Shown here in pieces: positions 11,313 through 22,548 of a DNA stretch of 64,000 bases. Location: positions 93,157,721 to 93,221,720 of the forward strand of contig CM043956.1 in the NCBI GenBank assembly GCA_014529385.2, in the 5' to 3' direction. The stretch's first letter is position 1; each line of letters begins with the position of its first letter. Made by a program: the position numbers and the translations under genes. The notes below the pieces were generated by a model. It was not told where the DNA came from. It did not search any database and saw only the letters and a program-made list of their open reading frames with translations. The stretch is from Adiantum capillus-veneris (lineage: Eukaryota > Streptophyta > Polypodiopsida > Polypodiales > Pteridaceae).

Positions 11313-11322
11313 CTATATAAAG
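11313..11322 (+). promoter_or_regulatory. TATA box of solo LTR C
   Basis: CTATATAAAG lies in a pyrimidine-rich context. Transcription would start about 30 bases downstream, near the run of CACACTAAATACACAC. It supports a plus-strand LTR promoter. Confidence 0.6.
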
Positions 11323-11623
11323 AGGGATCACCATCACACTAAATACACACACAACATCACCAAAGAGTACACTATGCACTGTGTGTGCCTAGTGCACACA
11401 CACACACCCACACCATCACCATCACCGCAATCACCATGCTCGTCTTGAGCATGACCTCTACACCCTTGGGATATGGAAGATGAAGGGAAACTAAATGAAG
11501 GATGATCCATAACCCTCATGCGAGTCTTCGCCATCAACTCCCACCTATCCGCCATGTGCTCTACCACTCTCTCCCTTCTCATTCCCCTACCCTATGCTCC
11601 CCATTTCATCGCCTTATTCTCTA

Positions 11624-11629
11624 AATAAA
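11624..11629 (+). terminator. Polyadenylation signal of solo LTR C
   Basis: AATAAA followed by GT-rich sequence (TTGAGGTTTTGTGAG) about 300 bases after the TATA box. This fits the end of the R region. Confidence 0.5.
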
Positions 11630-11791
11630 GCTTGAGGTTTTGTGAGTATGTTTTCTTGCAATGTTTTGCCCATGTGAGGTGTGCGGAATCGCCACCTAGT
11701 CTTGTGTTTGGAGTGAGCTTGTGTATGTGTGAAGGGTGTGCGGATTCTCCATCCTTTTGTGGTGCCTAAGTACTAAGCCGCTATACCCCCT

Positions 11792-11794
<3 letters not shown>

Positions 11795-11840
<46 letters not shown>
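11795..11840. repeat. (CT)n microsatellite in solo LTR C
   Basis: About 23 uninterrupted CT dinucleotides in the presumed U5 part of the LTR. Confidence 0.95.
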
Positions 11841-11843
<3 letters not shown>

Positions 11844-12060
11844 TGATCTCATTCCCTTTCCTCCTCATCATTACTCCCAAGCATCCATCTCTCTTGGATG
11901 AAAACTTTGTTATGGTGGTGTGTTGTTTGCGTCCTAGCCGTTGAAGCTAGGTAGTGCCCCCTGTTTGCTTTACCATGACAGGCTCGAGACGCACCATTCG
12001 GTCCCCGGTGTTTTAGAGGCCGTCGGGGTTCGGGGTTCGGGGTTCGCTTTGCTCCCGTCA

Positions 12061-13008
12061 ATGTATTGAGCGTGCGTTTTATATCTCGAAGGCGTTATCG
12101 GTCCTACAAAATCTATTACCCATTTCGCAAACGCTTTTGCCCCCATCATTGACCTTAAGGGCATATCATCTCGTGCTCTAGGAATTTTTGTTTTCTGACA
12201 ATCATCACATTGTTTCAAAAACTCTTCAGTGTCCATGAATAGTGTAGGCCACCATATGCTTGCAATAAGAAGTGCTTTGGCCGTTTAGTCAGCTGAGAGA
12301 TGTCCACCAGCTTGTCCACCGTGTGCTTGCTCTAAGATAGGAATGTATTCCTCAGTCGCGCACATTCTCAATTGATTGTCTTTTCCCCTCTTGTAAAGAG
12401 TGTCCTCAATCAGTACATAGTTTTCTGCCTCTTTCGTGATCGTTTTGATTCGTGATCTACTCATCCCTTCAGGCAGTATTCTGGTGGTGAGGTATTCAAC
12501 AATGTAGTTACTCCATCGGGGTGCTACAGATAATCTGAATAGAGCGCGTGCTCTATTGGCTTTTGAAGCGTGCATCTAACGCAAGATTTGATATGCATAT
12601 GAACACTATGTTGCATTTTTGTCCAATACACACCCATTCTCATCAATCTTTGATACATCTGTGCATGCCCATTGTGAATCCCCGTTGTTTGTACATGAGC
12701 TTGGTTTAGGTATAATTCCCGTTCACTCGACTCAACACAAAGCCTAAGGATTTGATCCGATACTTGTTTGTATAGCATGCCCGCCAACATTACCAATGAT
12801 CTGGATGCTGCAATGGTAGATGGTTGTCTTGTCACATTCAATGACCCGATAGTCAGCAAAAGAATTACATCCTCGCTCCATCTTGGAACCATTTCTATGT
12901 TGAAAAGATACGCATCTGGCAAATCATCATCAACTTCTACAGGGTTTTCTCCATGCATCATTCTAGATAAATGATCCGCTCTTTGGTGTGTAGTTCCTTT
13001 CTTGACTA
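12061..13008 (-). pseudogene. Integrase N-terminal part of element B with duplicated zinc-binding module
   Basis: After HQRADHLSR, the usual RNase H-integrase link, the sense strand encodes PRWSEDVI..., then an HHCC module: H-x3-H-like HVQTTGIHNGH followed by CVRC. A second, similar block follows: PRWSNYIVEYLTTR, a HGGQAGGH pair and, after an in-frame stop and shift, CDDCQK. This leads into VIDFVGPI with the first catalytic Asp. Ty3/gypsy integrases normally have one such module, so this copy has two in tandem. The frame then breaks at the solo LTR insertion. Confidence 0.75.
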
Positions 13009-13461
13009 CTACCGGGAAGTCAACTCAAGCAGTATGATGAACCATCGAATAATTCTCCCCGTAATGCAAGGTTTGTTTACTAAGTACAGCAGTGCTTGGT
13101 GATCAACGAAGAATACAAATTTATTGGAAAGTAAGTAGTGTCTAAACTTTTTCACCGCATAGACCATACCCAATCTCTCCCTCTCAGTTGTTGTGTAATT
13201 CTTCTCTGCATTGTTCAGTTGTCTACTGGAGTAACTTATTGGAAAATCCATGTTGTTCTCTCCAGGTTGTGCAAGTATGCATCCTATTGCATACGCTGAT
13301 GCATCTACGTGGATGTGAAATATCTTTTCCCAATCCGGAGCCTTCAAAATTGGAGCGGAAGTTAACCTCTGATTTAAAGTTTGAAAAGCTTTCTCGCACT
13401 CATCCGTCCACTCAAATTTAGTTATCAGCGCGTAAAGTGGTTTTGTAATTATAGCGTATGA
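13009..13461 (-). pseudogene. RNase H domain of element B
   Basis: The sense frame reads through SYAIITKPL, APDWEKIFHIHVDASAYAIG (first catalytic Asp), ISYSSRQLNNAEKNYTTTERE (catalytic Glu), AVKKFRHYLL and FFVDHQAL (third Asp), the standard Ty3/gypsy RNase H. The enzyme degrades the RNA strand of the RNA-DNA hybrid during reverse transcription. An in-frame TAG at 13462 separates it from RT. A frameshift near 13020 separates it from the integrase link. Confidence 0.88.
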
Positions 13462-14622
13462 CTAGATAAATCTGCGATAATATCCACAATGGCCCATAAA
13501 TACCTGTACCTCTTTTACCTTTACTGGTCGTGGTAGATCAACAATGACGCTGATCTTCTCCATGTCTGTCGAAATACCGTTTTTGGACACTATATGTCCC
13601 AATATTTTGCCCTGTCTTACCATGAAGACACATTTCTCTGGATTCGGGCAAATCCGATACAATCTGCATTTTTCGAACACCTTGGTCAAGTGCTCTATGT
13701 GCTCCAATCTTACAAAAGAGTGAACGCACAAGTCATCCATGTAAATTTCTAAAAACTGTCTTAGATATTCTTTAAAAGCATGACCCATCAGCCTTTGAAA
13801 TGTGGTTGGTGCATTTGTTAAGCCAAAAGCCATTACCCGGAATGCAAAAATACCCCATTCAGTTGCGAAAGCCGTTTTGTGCTGATCCTCTGGCTTTATT
13901 GCGAGTTGGTTGTAACCCAAAAATCCATCTAAGAAACTATAAGCCTCTTTTCCTGCCACCCTTTCTATTACATGATCAGTAATGGGTAGGAGATAGTTGT
14001 CCCGAATTGTAGCAGCGTTCACTTTCTTGAGATTGACGCACACTCTTAACTTTCCATTTTTCTTTGGTACCACCACAATCGGTGAAACCCAATCGGTGTG
14101 CTCAATTTCGTAAATAAACTCTGCCTCCTTAAGTTTATCTATCTCCTCCTTGATCTTTTTCGCAAACGTTTCATTGTAAGTATAGGGACGTTGTTTGCTG
14201 GGTTTGGCGTCATTCTTAAGGGGTATTGTGTGTTGACAGATACTTGGATCCACCCCCTTAAGATCTTTGTATAACCATGCAAACACATCTCTATACTGTT
14301 TAAGAGTAGCTACCAAAAGCTTTTCCTCTTCTTTAGTAAGATCCGTGGCAATATATGCAGGTTTTGGATCTTCTCCTGGCTCCGCTAGATCTATACGTTT
14401 GGCTTTTTCAGGACCGTCGTACGATGTACCCGGTTCCTTCAATTCCCTCATTGGTTGTTGCACTATGATTTTTCTATCTTGTATGGTATACTTCTTATAA
14501 TGGGACGGTGCATCCATCTTGTCAGAACTCGCATCCTCATTTGTTTCAAAGTCAGTCGTCCATATGTCTCTGAGGGTTCGCTTGAGCTTATTGTACTCTG
14601 TTTTCCTCTCTATTTTGGTCAT
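13462..14622 (-). pseudogene. Reverse transcriptase of element B (Ty3/gypsy)
   Basis: About 386 residues are open. An acidic N-terminal linker leads to DVFAWLYKDLKG, then the RT fingers (WVSPIVVVPKKNGKLRVCVN), FLDGFLGYNQ, TAFATEWG, FRVMAFGLTNAP and the catalytic YMDD in FLEIYMDDLCVHS. GHIVSKNGI and VFMGHCGYYRRFI follow. Motif order and the YMDD box are those of Ty3/gypsy RTs. The domain itself looks nearly complete, unlike its neighbours, but it ends in an in-frame TAG right at YRRFI. It copies element RNA into cDNA. Confidence 0.92.
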
Positions 14623-14744
14623 TCCAGACCCTGTTTTCCCCCCTTTTTGCGACTCAGTTGTTTGCTTTTCGTGTCTGTTCTTCTTGTTGTTTTTCCACGG
14701 TTTAGTTTTGATAAACCGGCCAGTGATCTCGTCTTTGACAAGCT

Positions 14745-15413
14745 TTAGATATCATGTTCTGTCATTGACAAGAGGCATCGGATTATGCTTATTCGCCCTT
14801 GATTTTCTCGTTCTCTTGGATTTATACCGCTCTTGTCGACTAGGTTTTTGGTTAGGAGACTCGTAAAACCTGTCCTGCCTCGACCTGTATTTCCTATTGG
14901 TCTCTGATGTACTTGATCTTTTTCATCATCAGCCTCTATCAGTTGGATTTCATTGTACAGTGATGGAAGGTCACCGCTTAGTGAATCCGTGAATTCCTCC
15001 TCCGTTCGATTCCTATCGTGCACTACAGATATCTCATCAATTATTCTTTTACACTCGGTCTCACGTGGTGGTTCTTCTTGTTCCTCGCTCTCCGATCCTG
15101 ACTCAAGGATGACGCTAGCCATTTGCAACGTTACTAGGTCGTATCCTTCTTCGTCACAAAATTTTGTAGGTGTGCACTCGTTAACACATATGTCCAAGGT
15201 TGACAATATTTAAGTCCACCCGAATGGCTCAAATAAATGTTTCGGGAAAGGTTCTGGGAGATAAGCCTCGTCTTCTACAGATCTTTCCAAAACGCATTCC
15301 TCTTTGATTATGTCTCCACAATCAGATGCTCCACACATCCAGACATGCGCTTTCTTTTGCATCCATGCAGGTATTTCTTTTTCATTTACAGTGGTCGAAT
15401 TAAATTCTTGCAA
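14745..15413 (-). pseudogene. Protease-RT linker of element B
   Basis: Two adjoining broken frames between protease and RT. They are rich in Glu, Asp and Ser (SESEEQEEPPRE), with a short Cys-containing stretch (HVWMCGASDCGD) and EPFPKHLFEPFGW. No domain is recognised. Acidic linkers at this point are common in large plant gypsy polyproteins. The region is broken by a stop at about 15207. Confidence 0.5.
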
Positions 15414-15516
15414 ACTGGTGTTTTTGCAACGTCTCTATAGCTGTGATCCTTCATGTTGATTTTCGTTCTTAGCTCTTCGTGCCTTAGGTAGATTTGGTCA
15501 TACCCCCAATCTTGTA

Positions 15517-15790
15517 TCATTTGAGTTGACGCATAAAAGGTCGTCCCAAAATAATATCGAAGTTGTTCGTTTTCCCAAAATCCACCACAGCAAAGGTGTG
15601 CTCATAGTTAATTCCACACGAAGTTACAACTATTTGGTCCAGGATTCCCAATGGTCTCTCTACATACCCATCTGCGAGTTGCAGTTTCATTCTCGTTTTC
15701 CTGAGAGATAGACGGCCCCATTTCTCCCAGATTTGCTTTGTAGCAATCACCACTCCCGCTCCACTGTCTAGGATAGCTATCGTTTTTATA
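15517..15790 (-). pseudogene. Aspartic protease of element B
   Basis: The sense strand encodes TIAILDSGAGVVIATKQIW, with the DSGA catalytic motif, then LQLADGYVERPLGILDQIVV and FDIILGRPFM. The D-S-G-A plus a late ILGRP motif is diagnostic of retropepsins of Ty3/gypsy elements. It cleaves the Gag-Pol polyprotein. It lies upstream of RT as usual, which makes the second protease-like ORF at 8334-9611 an addition rather than a rearranged original. Confidence 0.85.
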
Positions 15791-16811
15791 TCCTGATATT
15801 CAACAGGTAAGGTTGTATTACCCTCCTCCCTTCACAGTAATCTTCGGCCTTGTTTATTGGCACTGGTTGGGCTTTGGGTTGACTTTCCCGTTTGTTTTCT
15901 TCTCCCATAGGGTTTGTCTGAAGAGGAATCTTTACTCCTTTGTGCTCCAAATGTTTCCCCATGTCTTCCCATAAGTGTGGTCTGACTCTTAAAAGTTTGG
16001 ATAGCGTGATTGTGCATGTTATAGGTGTTGACAGCATCTCTTGAAGACTTTTTGAGTCAACCATATGTGGAATAGTTCTCATATGGGATGGAACTAACCT
16101 TATCTCCGATTGTGCCTCATGTTCACCTATAAATGAAGGCAAGGTTTTCAAGGATTGGGCTTTGCTTTCCACCGTAATCTCTGTTCCCGCATCCCCATAT
16201 AGCGATTGTATATCGACTGGATAAAATCCGTTATCCAGGTTAATCTCACAAATTGGAGCAGACTGTAACGTCGCGCTTCCGTTCTTTCTGTTTCTAATGG
16301 TTTCCCATAAGTGTTGTGGCCATTGTTCTTCAACTTCTGGAATTGGCATTATCATCATTGACTCGTCATCAGTCGTGTTTGGCACCACCCGATGATCCAG
16401 TGACAATATCGTTTCAGGTCTGGGTCCGTTTACTTGTTTTGGTTCATCGATTTTTAGTTTTTCTCACTCTTTGTGAATCAACACTTCTTGTTCTGGGATT
16501 CTAACCACCTTAGGTTCCATCAACGCCTCAGCTGTTTGAATGAGGTGTTTACACATTTCCAAACGCTTCGTTTCCACTTTTGGTTGAGGATAAGTTAACC
16601 ATCTCCTCTCTAAGGTTTGGTTTGTTTTTAGCCTTGCTTCGTACGCTTGTAATAGAGCATCTAACGGCTCTAGCACTTTCTCAACCAAGACTGATCCCCC
16701 TGAGGACGCTTTCCTCGGCTTGTTGTTAACCTCAGCAGTTTTACTCTCTCTCTCTCTCTCTCTCTTGTTGCAGTTGCTCCTTTGTTTCATGCAATTCGTT
16801 TTGCATGGCAA
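15786..16811 (-). pseudogene. Gag-protease connector of element B
   Basis: Two frames cover this stretch. The upstream one is helical and basic (EVNNKPRKASSGGS, LEPLDALLQAYEARLK). The downstream one includes DDESMMIMPIPEVEEQWP, ITCTITLSKLLRVRPHLWEDMGKHL and a Lys/Gln tail leading into the protease. The 'LSKLLRVRP.LW' helix just before the protease resembles the segment often seen there in Athila/Tat polyproteins (from memory of the family). The frames break near the (CT)n tract at 16744 and at a stop at about 16464. Confidence 0.5.
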
Positions 16812-17812
16812 TTTGGGTTTTCAACCTTCTTGTTTTCATCCTGTCTCGTTTCGCCTTCCAGGATTTTCGCTGGGTTCTCACGGATAAAATCTCATTTTTT
16901 GTGGGTATCGGCAACTCGACCTTTTCCTCCAAAGGCTCGTTTTTTCCTAAGTCCTTGGCTTGGGCTCTGCTTATCGCATTGATTTGGATCATGGTATCGG
17001 TTTCTGACCCGCTGCTTGCACTTGGTATCACCCTCACAATATTCATAGTTGCTTTTCCCTTGTTGTCCGGATTCTTTGGGCAATCTGACAATATGTGATT
17101 CACACCACATCCGTCACAAAACCCAAAAATTTTCACTCTTCCGCCTTTGAAAGGGCAGTTATGCTCCCAATGATCCGTACTTCCACAGCTATAGCAATGT
17201 CGAATTGGTGGTTGATTTTGAGGAGGTGGTCCCATAGGTTTGTCCTGCTCTATTAGGATATCCTCTTGGTTTGTAATTCTGGTTTGCAATGAACATTAAC
17301 CTTCTTTCGTCTATCAAATATTGATCTCTCGAAGGTTGTGCTATATACGTTGGTGGTGCCATACCCTCGCTATTTCCCCACGATTGATAGGCTTTGTCTG
17401 CGTATATTTGTGATTCGGGTTCTGTTGCGTAAGGCTCATTCGGTTCCTCGTAATAAGAAACTTGAAGTGTACTATTTTTTCCTGGTGATGCTTCACAAGG
17501 TTGAGCATACCTAATCATGGCCCTATTTTCCTGTGGTAATGGAGGTTGTTGACCCAACACAGGTTGAGGTCTGTCTACTCCTTCTACCAGATTCATATTT
17601 GGTCCAACTTGATATCTTGGAGGAGGTGATTGGGATGGTCCTACCGGAGGTCCATACGGTCTTTCCCTCACATAGTTTTTGTTATAAAAACACTCTCCTG
17701 TGCTATGATTTGTCCATTTTTGTTCTATGGCGCACCATTTCAGTACTCGCCCATTCGCAACTGGTGCCTTTGGCTTTTGTGTGCACCACGACGTCGGATG
17801 ATCCCCCCGCAT
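16741..17812 (-). pseudogene. Gag nucleocapsid region of element B with zinc knuckles
   Basis: The sense strand begins with DHPTSWCTQK, the second half of a CCHC knuckle whose first half (CDICGG) is in another frame because of an extra G in a run near 17806. It passes through a Pro/Gln/Tyr-rich stretch to CYSCGSTDHWEHNC (C-x2-C-x4-H-x4-C). It then reaches CDGCGVNHILSDC (C-x2-C-x3-H-x4-C). Three zinc knuckles in one Gag is more than the usual one or two. They bind the element's RNA for packaging. A stop at about 17289 also interrupts the frame. Confidence 0.75.
16744..16764. repeat. (CT)n tract inside gag-pol of element B
   Basis: About ten CT units within coding sequence, read as Arg-Glu repeats on the sense strand. 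The reading frame changes across it, so slippage here probably caused the frameshift. Confidence 0.85.
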
Positions 17813-18659
17813 ATGTCACACTTCCTCGTCTGAGACTGTCTCATCACCGGATTTGATCTCATATGTTGCTGCATTCTCTTCATTACCTCCTCTATCATTT
17901 GATCAATTGTCGGCATCAAGGACGCTTGAGCATCTTTCTTGGTAGAGGGTTCGCTTTTAATCGATGAAGAGCCACTGGTTACTGAATCAGTATCCTCTGA
18001 CACTTCCCCATATGCTTTGTAGTTGTCGACAAGATATAACGCTTCCCTTGTAACCTGTTGAAATGTGCTACAGGCCTTCAGTGAAGGTCCTTTTTCAAGG
18101 TTTCATTCCTAAGTCCTTCAATGAAGAGCCCAGACAATCTCTCGTCCTGTGGTAATTTCCTCCTCGGGCACCTCTCAATGTATTCCTTGAATCTCAAGGT
18201 TGCTTCCTTCACTTTTTCATTCTCCCTTTGTTTAAAAGCGTATATCTGCGATACAGTATTATGCTTTATACCCCGTTTTGAGAATTCTTCCGCGAACTCG
18301 CACAATACATGTTCAATATTCGGACAAGTTTCAGGGTTTAAAGGTTGAAATCATGCTAAGGCCGTCCCTTCCAAGGTCAGCCCGAATCCCTCGTATTGAG
18401 TATGGAAATCAATGATCTGTTCTGCTCTTAAGACTTGCTTGAAGAGCGATACATGGGCATATGGATCCCCCGATCCTCTATACTTCTTCGGCATGCACTT
18501 CGCTACTTGGGATGGCCTGATCCATCTATGGTCTGCGTTCAATCTCATTGCTCCCGTGTCTCGACTTAATCGTTCTCGTGCATCATGGAGGTCGTAGGTT
18601 GCTCTCGTTGGCTCCCCTGCCCCAAATCTACTACTAGGAGGCAAATGTGATGGGGTGGC
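17740..18659 (-). pseudogene. Gag core of element B (part after the copia insertion)
   Basis: The sense strand encodes MPKKYRGSGDPYAHVSLFKQ, then YEGFGLTLEGTALA, an in-frame TGA where the family usually has Trp, and FQPL. This continues with ICPNIEHVLCEFAEEFSK-like text, AFKQRENEKVKEATLRFKEY and LFIEGLRNETLKKDL. This is the retrotransposon Gag (capsid) domain fold typical of plant gypsy elements. The other half of Gag lies across the copia element at 23836-24855. GTGGC is present at both junctions. Confidence 0.8.
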
Positions 18660-18886
18660 TGTTGGAATTAGGGTTGCAGAGAAACACACACAGCTTGGAG
18701 AAGACGAAGGAAGCTCAAGGCACACAATAGAGAGTATGTTACTTAGTGTGCAATGGAAAGATAGTTACCCCTAGAGTGATGGGCGTATATACAATGCACG
18801 GGGGAAAAAACCTCCTAAAGAGGGAAAAAATGCCCCGGCGGTCCTAGTGTGTTCACACACATCACTACCACATGTATATGGTAACA
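18660..18886 (-). repeat. 3' LTR of copia element D
   Basis: Direct repeat of 23610-23835. It contains TATATACAATGCACGG and ends CATGTATATGGTAACA on the plus strand. A related LTR closes element E at 34342-34564. Confidence 0.95.
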
Positions 18887-18898
18887 AATCCCCCTTGG
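18887..18898 (-). other. Polypurine tract of copia element D
   Basis: Plus-strand AATCCCCCTTGG next to the LTR corresponds to a CCAAGGGGGATT sense-strand purine run. Confidence 0.8.
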
Positions 18899-18961
18899 AG
18901 TGATGCGGTGAACGAGAGCTGGCACATGAGTAAAGGGAAGTGCCATGCCCTGAGGACAGGA

Positions 18962-21900
18962 TCAGTCCACAAAGGGGAGTAAGCCCAAAGCTTTGTGGAA
19001 AGCTTCAAGCTTCTCACGAGACAATGCCTTTGTGAAAAGATCTGCAAGGTTGTCTTGTGTTGGCACATAAGCCAAGCTGATCTCTCCTGCTGAGAGCCTC
19101 TCCCTGACATAGTGGTAATGCACCTCAATGTGCTTTGTGCGAGCATGAAAAACTGGGTTCCTCGCAACTGCCAATGCGCTCTGACTGTCAGTGTAGATAG
19201 TGTTGGCAGTGTCCTATCCAACACCCAAGTCAGCCATAAGGCGTCTGAGCCATACACACTCAACCGTAGCTGTGAAGACTACTCTGTACTCAGCCTCACA
19301 ACTCGAAGTGGCCACATTAGGTTGCTTCTTGCTCAACCATGATATACATGAACTGCCAAGCATGAAACAAAAACCACTTGTGGACACTCGCGTGTCAAAA
19401 CAGCCAACCCAATCTGAGTCCGAAAAAGCATGTAAGTCTGGCGGCAATGATCCCCCCTTGGGATAAAACAAGCCAAGATGTAAAGTGACACTAAGGTAGC
19501 GGAAAATCCTCTTGACAACCTGCCAATGCTTAGACCCTGGGCTATGCATAAATCAGCTGACCTGCGAGACTGCAAACTGAATATCTGGCCTCGTGTTGCA
19601 TACATAAATGAGGCAGCCAATAGCAGTTTGGTAAAGAGTGACATCAGCAGGATCGCCAGCATCATGTAGACTCAACTTCAAACCTGTTTCCATGGGAGTG
19701 GCAATAGGTTTGCAATCCTCAAGTCCAAACTTACATAGCAATGTCTCTATGTAACTTTTCTGACACAAGGCAATACCACCATCACACTGCTTAAACTGTA
19801 TACCCAAGTAATGATGCAACAGCCCCAAATCTTTCATCTTGAAAGTAGCATTCAAATCAGCCTTAAATTCAGCAATATGTCTCTCATTTGGTCCAGTGAT
19901 CAGCAAATCATCAACATAAAGAACCACAATGAGAAATATATCATCCTCACGCTTTACATACAATGTGCTTTCTGTTGGACTGTTACGAAAGCCTCGTTTA
20001 ACCAAATGAGTGTCAGCTTTCTCATACCAAGCACAAGGAGATTGCTTCAACCCATACAAAGCCTTCTTACATTTGCACACTTTGTCCTCTTGTCCTTTTA
20101 TGACAAAACCGCGAGGCTGCGTTACATAAACTTCCTCAAATATGTCACCATTCAAGAAAGCAGTAACAATGTCTGATTGATGTACATCCCAACCAAAATG
20201 AGCTGCCAATGCACATAGAAAATGTACAGTAGTCATACGACAAGTGGGAGCAAAAGTCTCTTCATAATCTATGCCTTTTTGTTGTGCATAACCCTTTGCA
20301 ACAAGTCGAGCCTTATGGCAATCGATCTCACCATCCGGCTTGTGTTTCAACTTATAAACCCACTTCGTACCAATGGCCTTTTTTCCAGGAGGCAAATCAC
20401 ATAAAGTCCATGTGTCATTCTCTATAAGTGCATCATATTCTGATTTCATGGCAGCAATCCAATTTTCTGAATTCTGTGCTTCATCAAAAGACAGAGGCTC
20501 CTCAACATCATGTAAACTAGACACAGCCAAAGCATAACAATCTGATGCATAAGATGCATGGCGAGAGCCTGAACGAGTACGACTAGATAAAGGTGCATCC
20601 AATTTACTGTCACGCAAAGTGTGCACCAGCCATTTTGGCATACCTCTAGCCTGCTCATTTTCAGCCCTTTCCTCATCAAGTACATCATGTACATCTGCAT
20701 CAGTAATAGGCTGTTCTAAAACATTTTCAGAAACCCCCATAGGCTGTACATTTGCCTCATTGGAACTTACATTTGTATTTCCACCACTGAAAAGAGGCAA
20801 CAAAGTGTCATAAATGTCCTGTGAGCTAACATTACTGTCTCTAGTACATGACAACAAGGACTGAACAGAGTCTTCCACAAACACTACATCCCGTGAAACC
20901 AGAATACGTTTTGTTTGCGGATGATACAACCTGTAACCTTTGCTTTCAGCACTATAACCAACAAAAATACATTTGACAGCTTTATCATCCAATTTTCTGC
21001 GCTGCACTTGTGGCACCAAAGCATATGCCAAACAGCCAAAAACACGCATGTGCTCAATAGAAGGTTTTCTATCATGCCATGCTTCATATGGAGTAATAGA
21101 CTGCAAAGCTTTCGTAGGACACCTGTTAAGTACATAAGTGGCACACATGATGGCCTCAAGCCAAAAAGAATGCGGCAAAGCTTGACTTTTGACCATACAT
21201 CGTGCCATTTCCGTTAGTGACCTGTTTTTCCTCTCAGCAACACCATTTTGCTGAGGTGTATAAGGAACTGTACATTGGTGTTTTATCCCACGACTAGCCA
21301 GAAATGCATTAAATTCATGAGACATACACTCCCCCCCTCGATCGGAACGGAGGGTGCCCATAGTACATTTTGAGACATTTTCAGCCATAGCCAAAAATTG
21401 TTTGAAGCACATAAAAACTTCGGACTTCGCTTTAAGCGGAAATACCCATGCATGCCTGGAGTAATCATCAATGAAAGTCACGAAGTACAGGTAATTGCCC
21501 AAGGACGAAGTTTGCATGGGCCCACAAACATCACTATGCACAAGCTGCAACCTGCATGTGGCCCTAACTGAACCATCCTTTGGAAACTTAGAACGCTGCA
21601 TTTTACCCAGAATACAGCCTTCACAAACATGTTTGACAGTTGCTTCAAGAGGCGACAAAGAAGCAACCATATCAGATTTCTGCAAACGCAGCAAACTGGC
21701 AAAATTCAGATGACCAAAACGTGCATGCCAAAGTTTTGCATCTGAAATAGCCCTTGAATCTGCAACAGCATTTGCAAAATTTTGTCCACACTTGTCATAC
21801 AAAGTGAGCTTATACAGCCCACGGCACAAAAGCCCAGATGCAACAATTTCATCACCAAAACTGAGATCATGAACTGTACATCTGTCATCCACAAATTTGA

Positions 21901-22411
21901 CTACAAGTCCAAGTCTAGCAAGTGCGGATACAGACAAGAGATTCTTCTTGATCCCAGGTACATAAAGTGCATCAACAAGTGTGAAGGAACTGCCATTAGC
22001 AGCAGTGAGCACAATCTTTCCAACTCCCTGAACTGGATAAGAGGCGTTGTTGGCACAAGTGACTGAATTCCCATGAGGGATAGACTCGAGAGAGGTAAAC
22101 AATTCACGATGTGAGGTAATGTGCTTTGTAGCACCACTGTCGAAATACCACACATGTGAATCTGCAGCAACTGACAAGCATGCATCATGGACAGCAGGAT
22201 TGTAAGTGCACTCTGCGCTAAAAGCCCATTCTGCATCAACATCAGCATCACAATCTCCTTTCACAGAAGACTCAACAATGGCTGCATTTGTAGTGGAACC
22301 AGCATTTGCAGTGGAACCACCCTCTTTCTTCTTATCCTCTTTGGCCTTCAACTTAGGACACGACTTGATCAAGTGATCATTGGCTTTACAATAATGGCAA
22401 CGCATCTTCAT
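18962..22411 (-). pseudogene. Copia pol (protease, integrase, RT, RNase H) of element D
   Basis: A 952-residue frame starts at the zinc knuckle CHYCKANDHLIKSC. It carries the protease motif WYFDSGATKHIT, the HHCC region (LWHARFGHLNF ... CEGCILGK) and the integrase triad (HSDVCGP, LRSDRGGE, NGVAERKNR). RT follows with WVYKLKHKPDG, FLNGDIFEEVYV, YGLKQSPCAWY and catalytic YVDDLLITG. After an in-frame TGA at 19553 comes RNase H (SDSDWVGC, SSCEAEYR). After an in-frame TAG at 19214 come YTDSQSALA and the end at FTKALSREKLEAFHKALG. The start of this frame is offset by one base from gag: a homologous stretch in element E is in one frame, so a base was lost near 22412. It would produce all replication enzymes if unbroken. 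Confidence 0.95.
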
Positions 22412-22548
22412 TTGCCCTTATCACCAGAATTGCCAGACGAAGTGCTACCAGCAGAAGCATTAGGAACAGAATTTTTGCCACTCGCAATAGAACCATAAGA
22501 AGTGGCTGCATTACTGTTACCACCCTTTCTTTGAGAAGCAATAAAAGC

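Larger units (their letters stand above)
10478..12060 (+). mobile_element. Solo LTR (element C) inserted in integrase of B
   Basis: The insertion starts TGATGGGGGC and ends GCTCCCGTCA, imperfect inverted ends with TG...CA. It is flanked on both sides by ATGT, and removing it restores the integrase reading frame. It has no coding capacity, but it has a TATA box about 840 bp in and an AATAAA signal about 310 bp further, the layout of U3-R-U5. No matching second LTR or internal region is present, so it is read as a solo LTR left by LTR-LTR recombination. The 4-bp duplication is shorter than the usual 5 bp. Superfamily is undetermined. Confidence 0.75.

Noticed and set aside
22412-22548. Programmed frameshift between copia gag and pol in element D
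   Set aside because: Element E has the same stretch in a single frame, so a lost base and a new stop explain D better.
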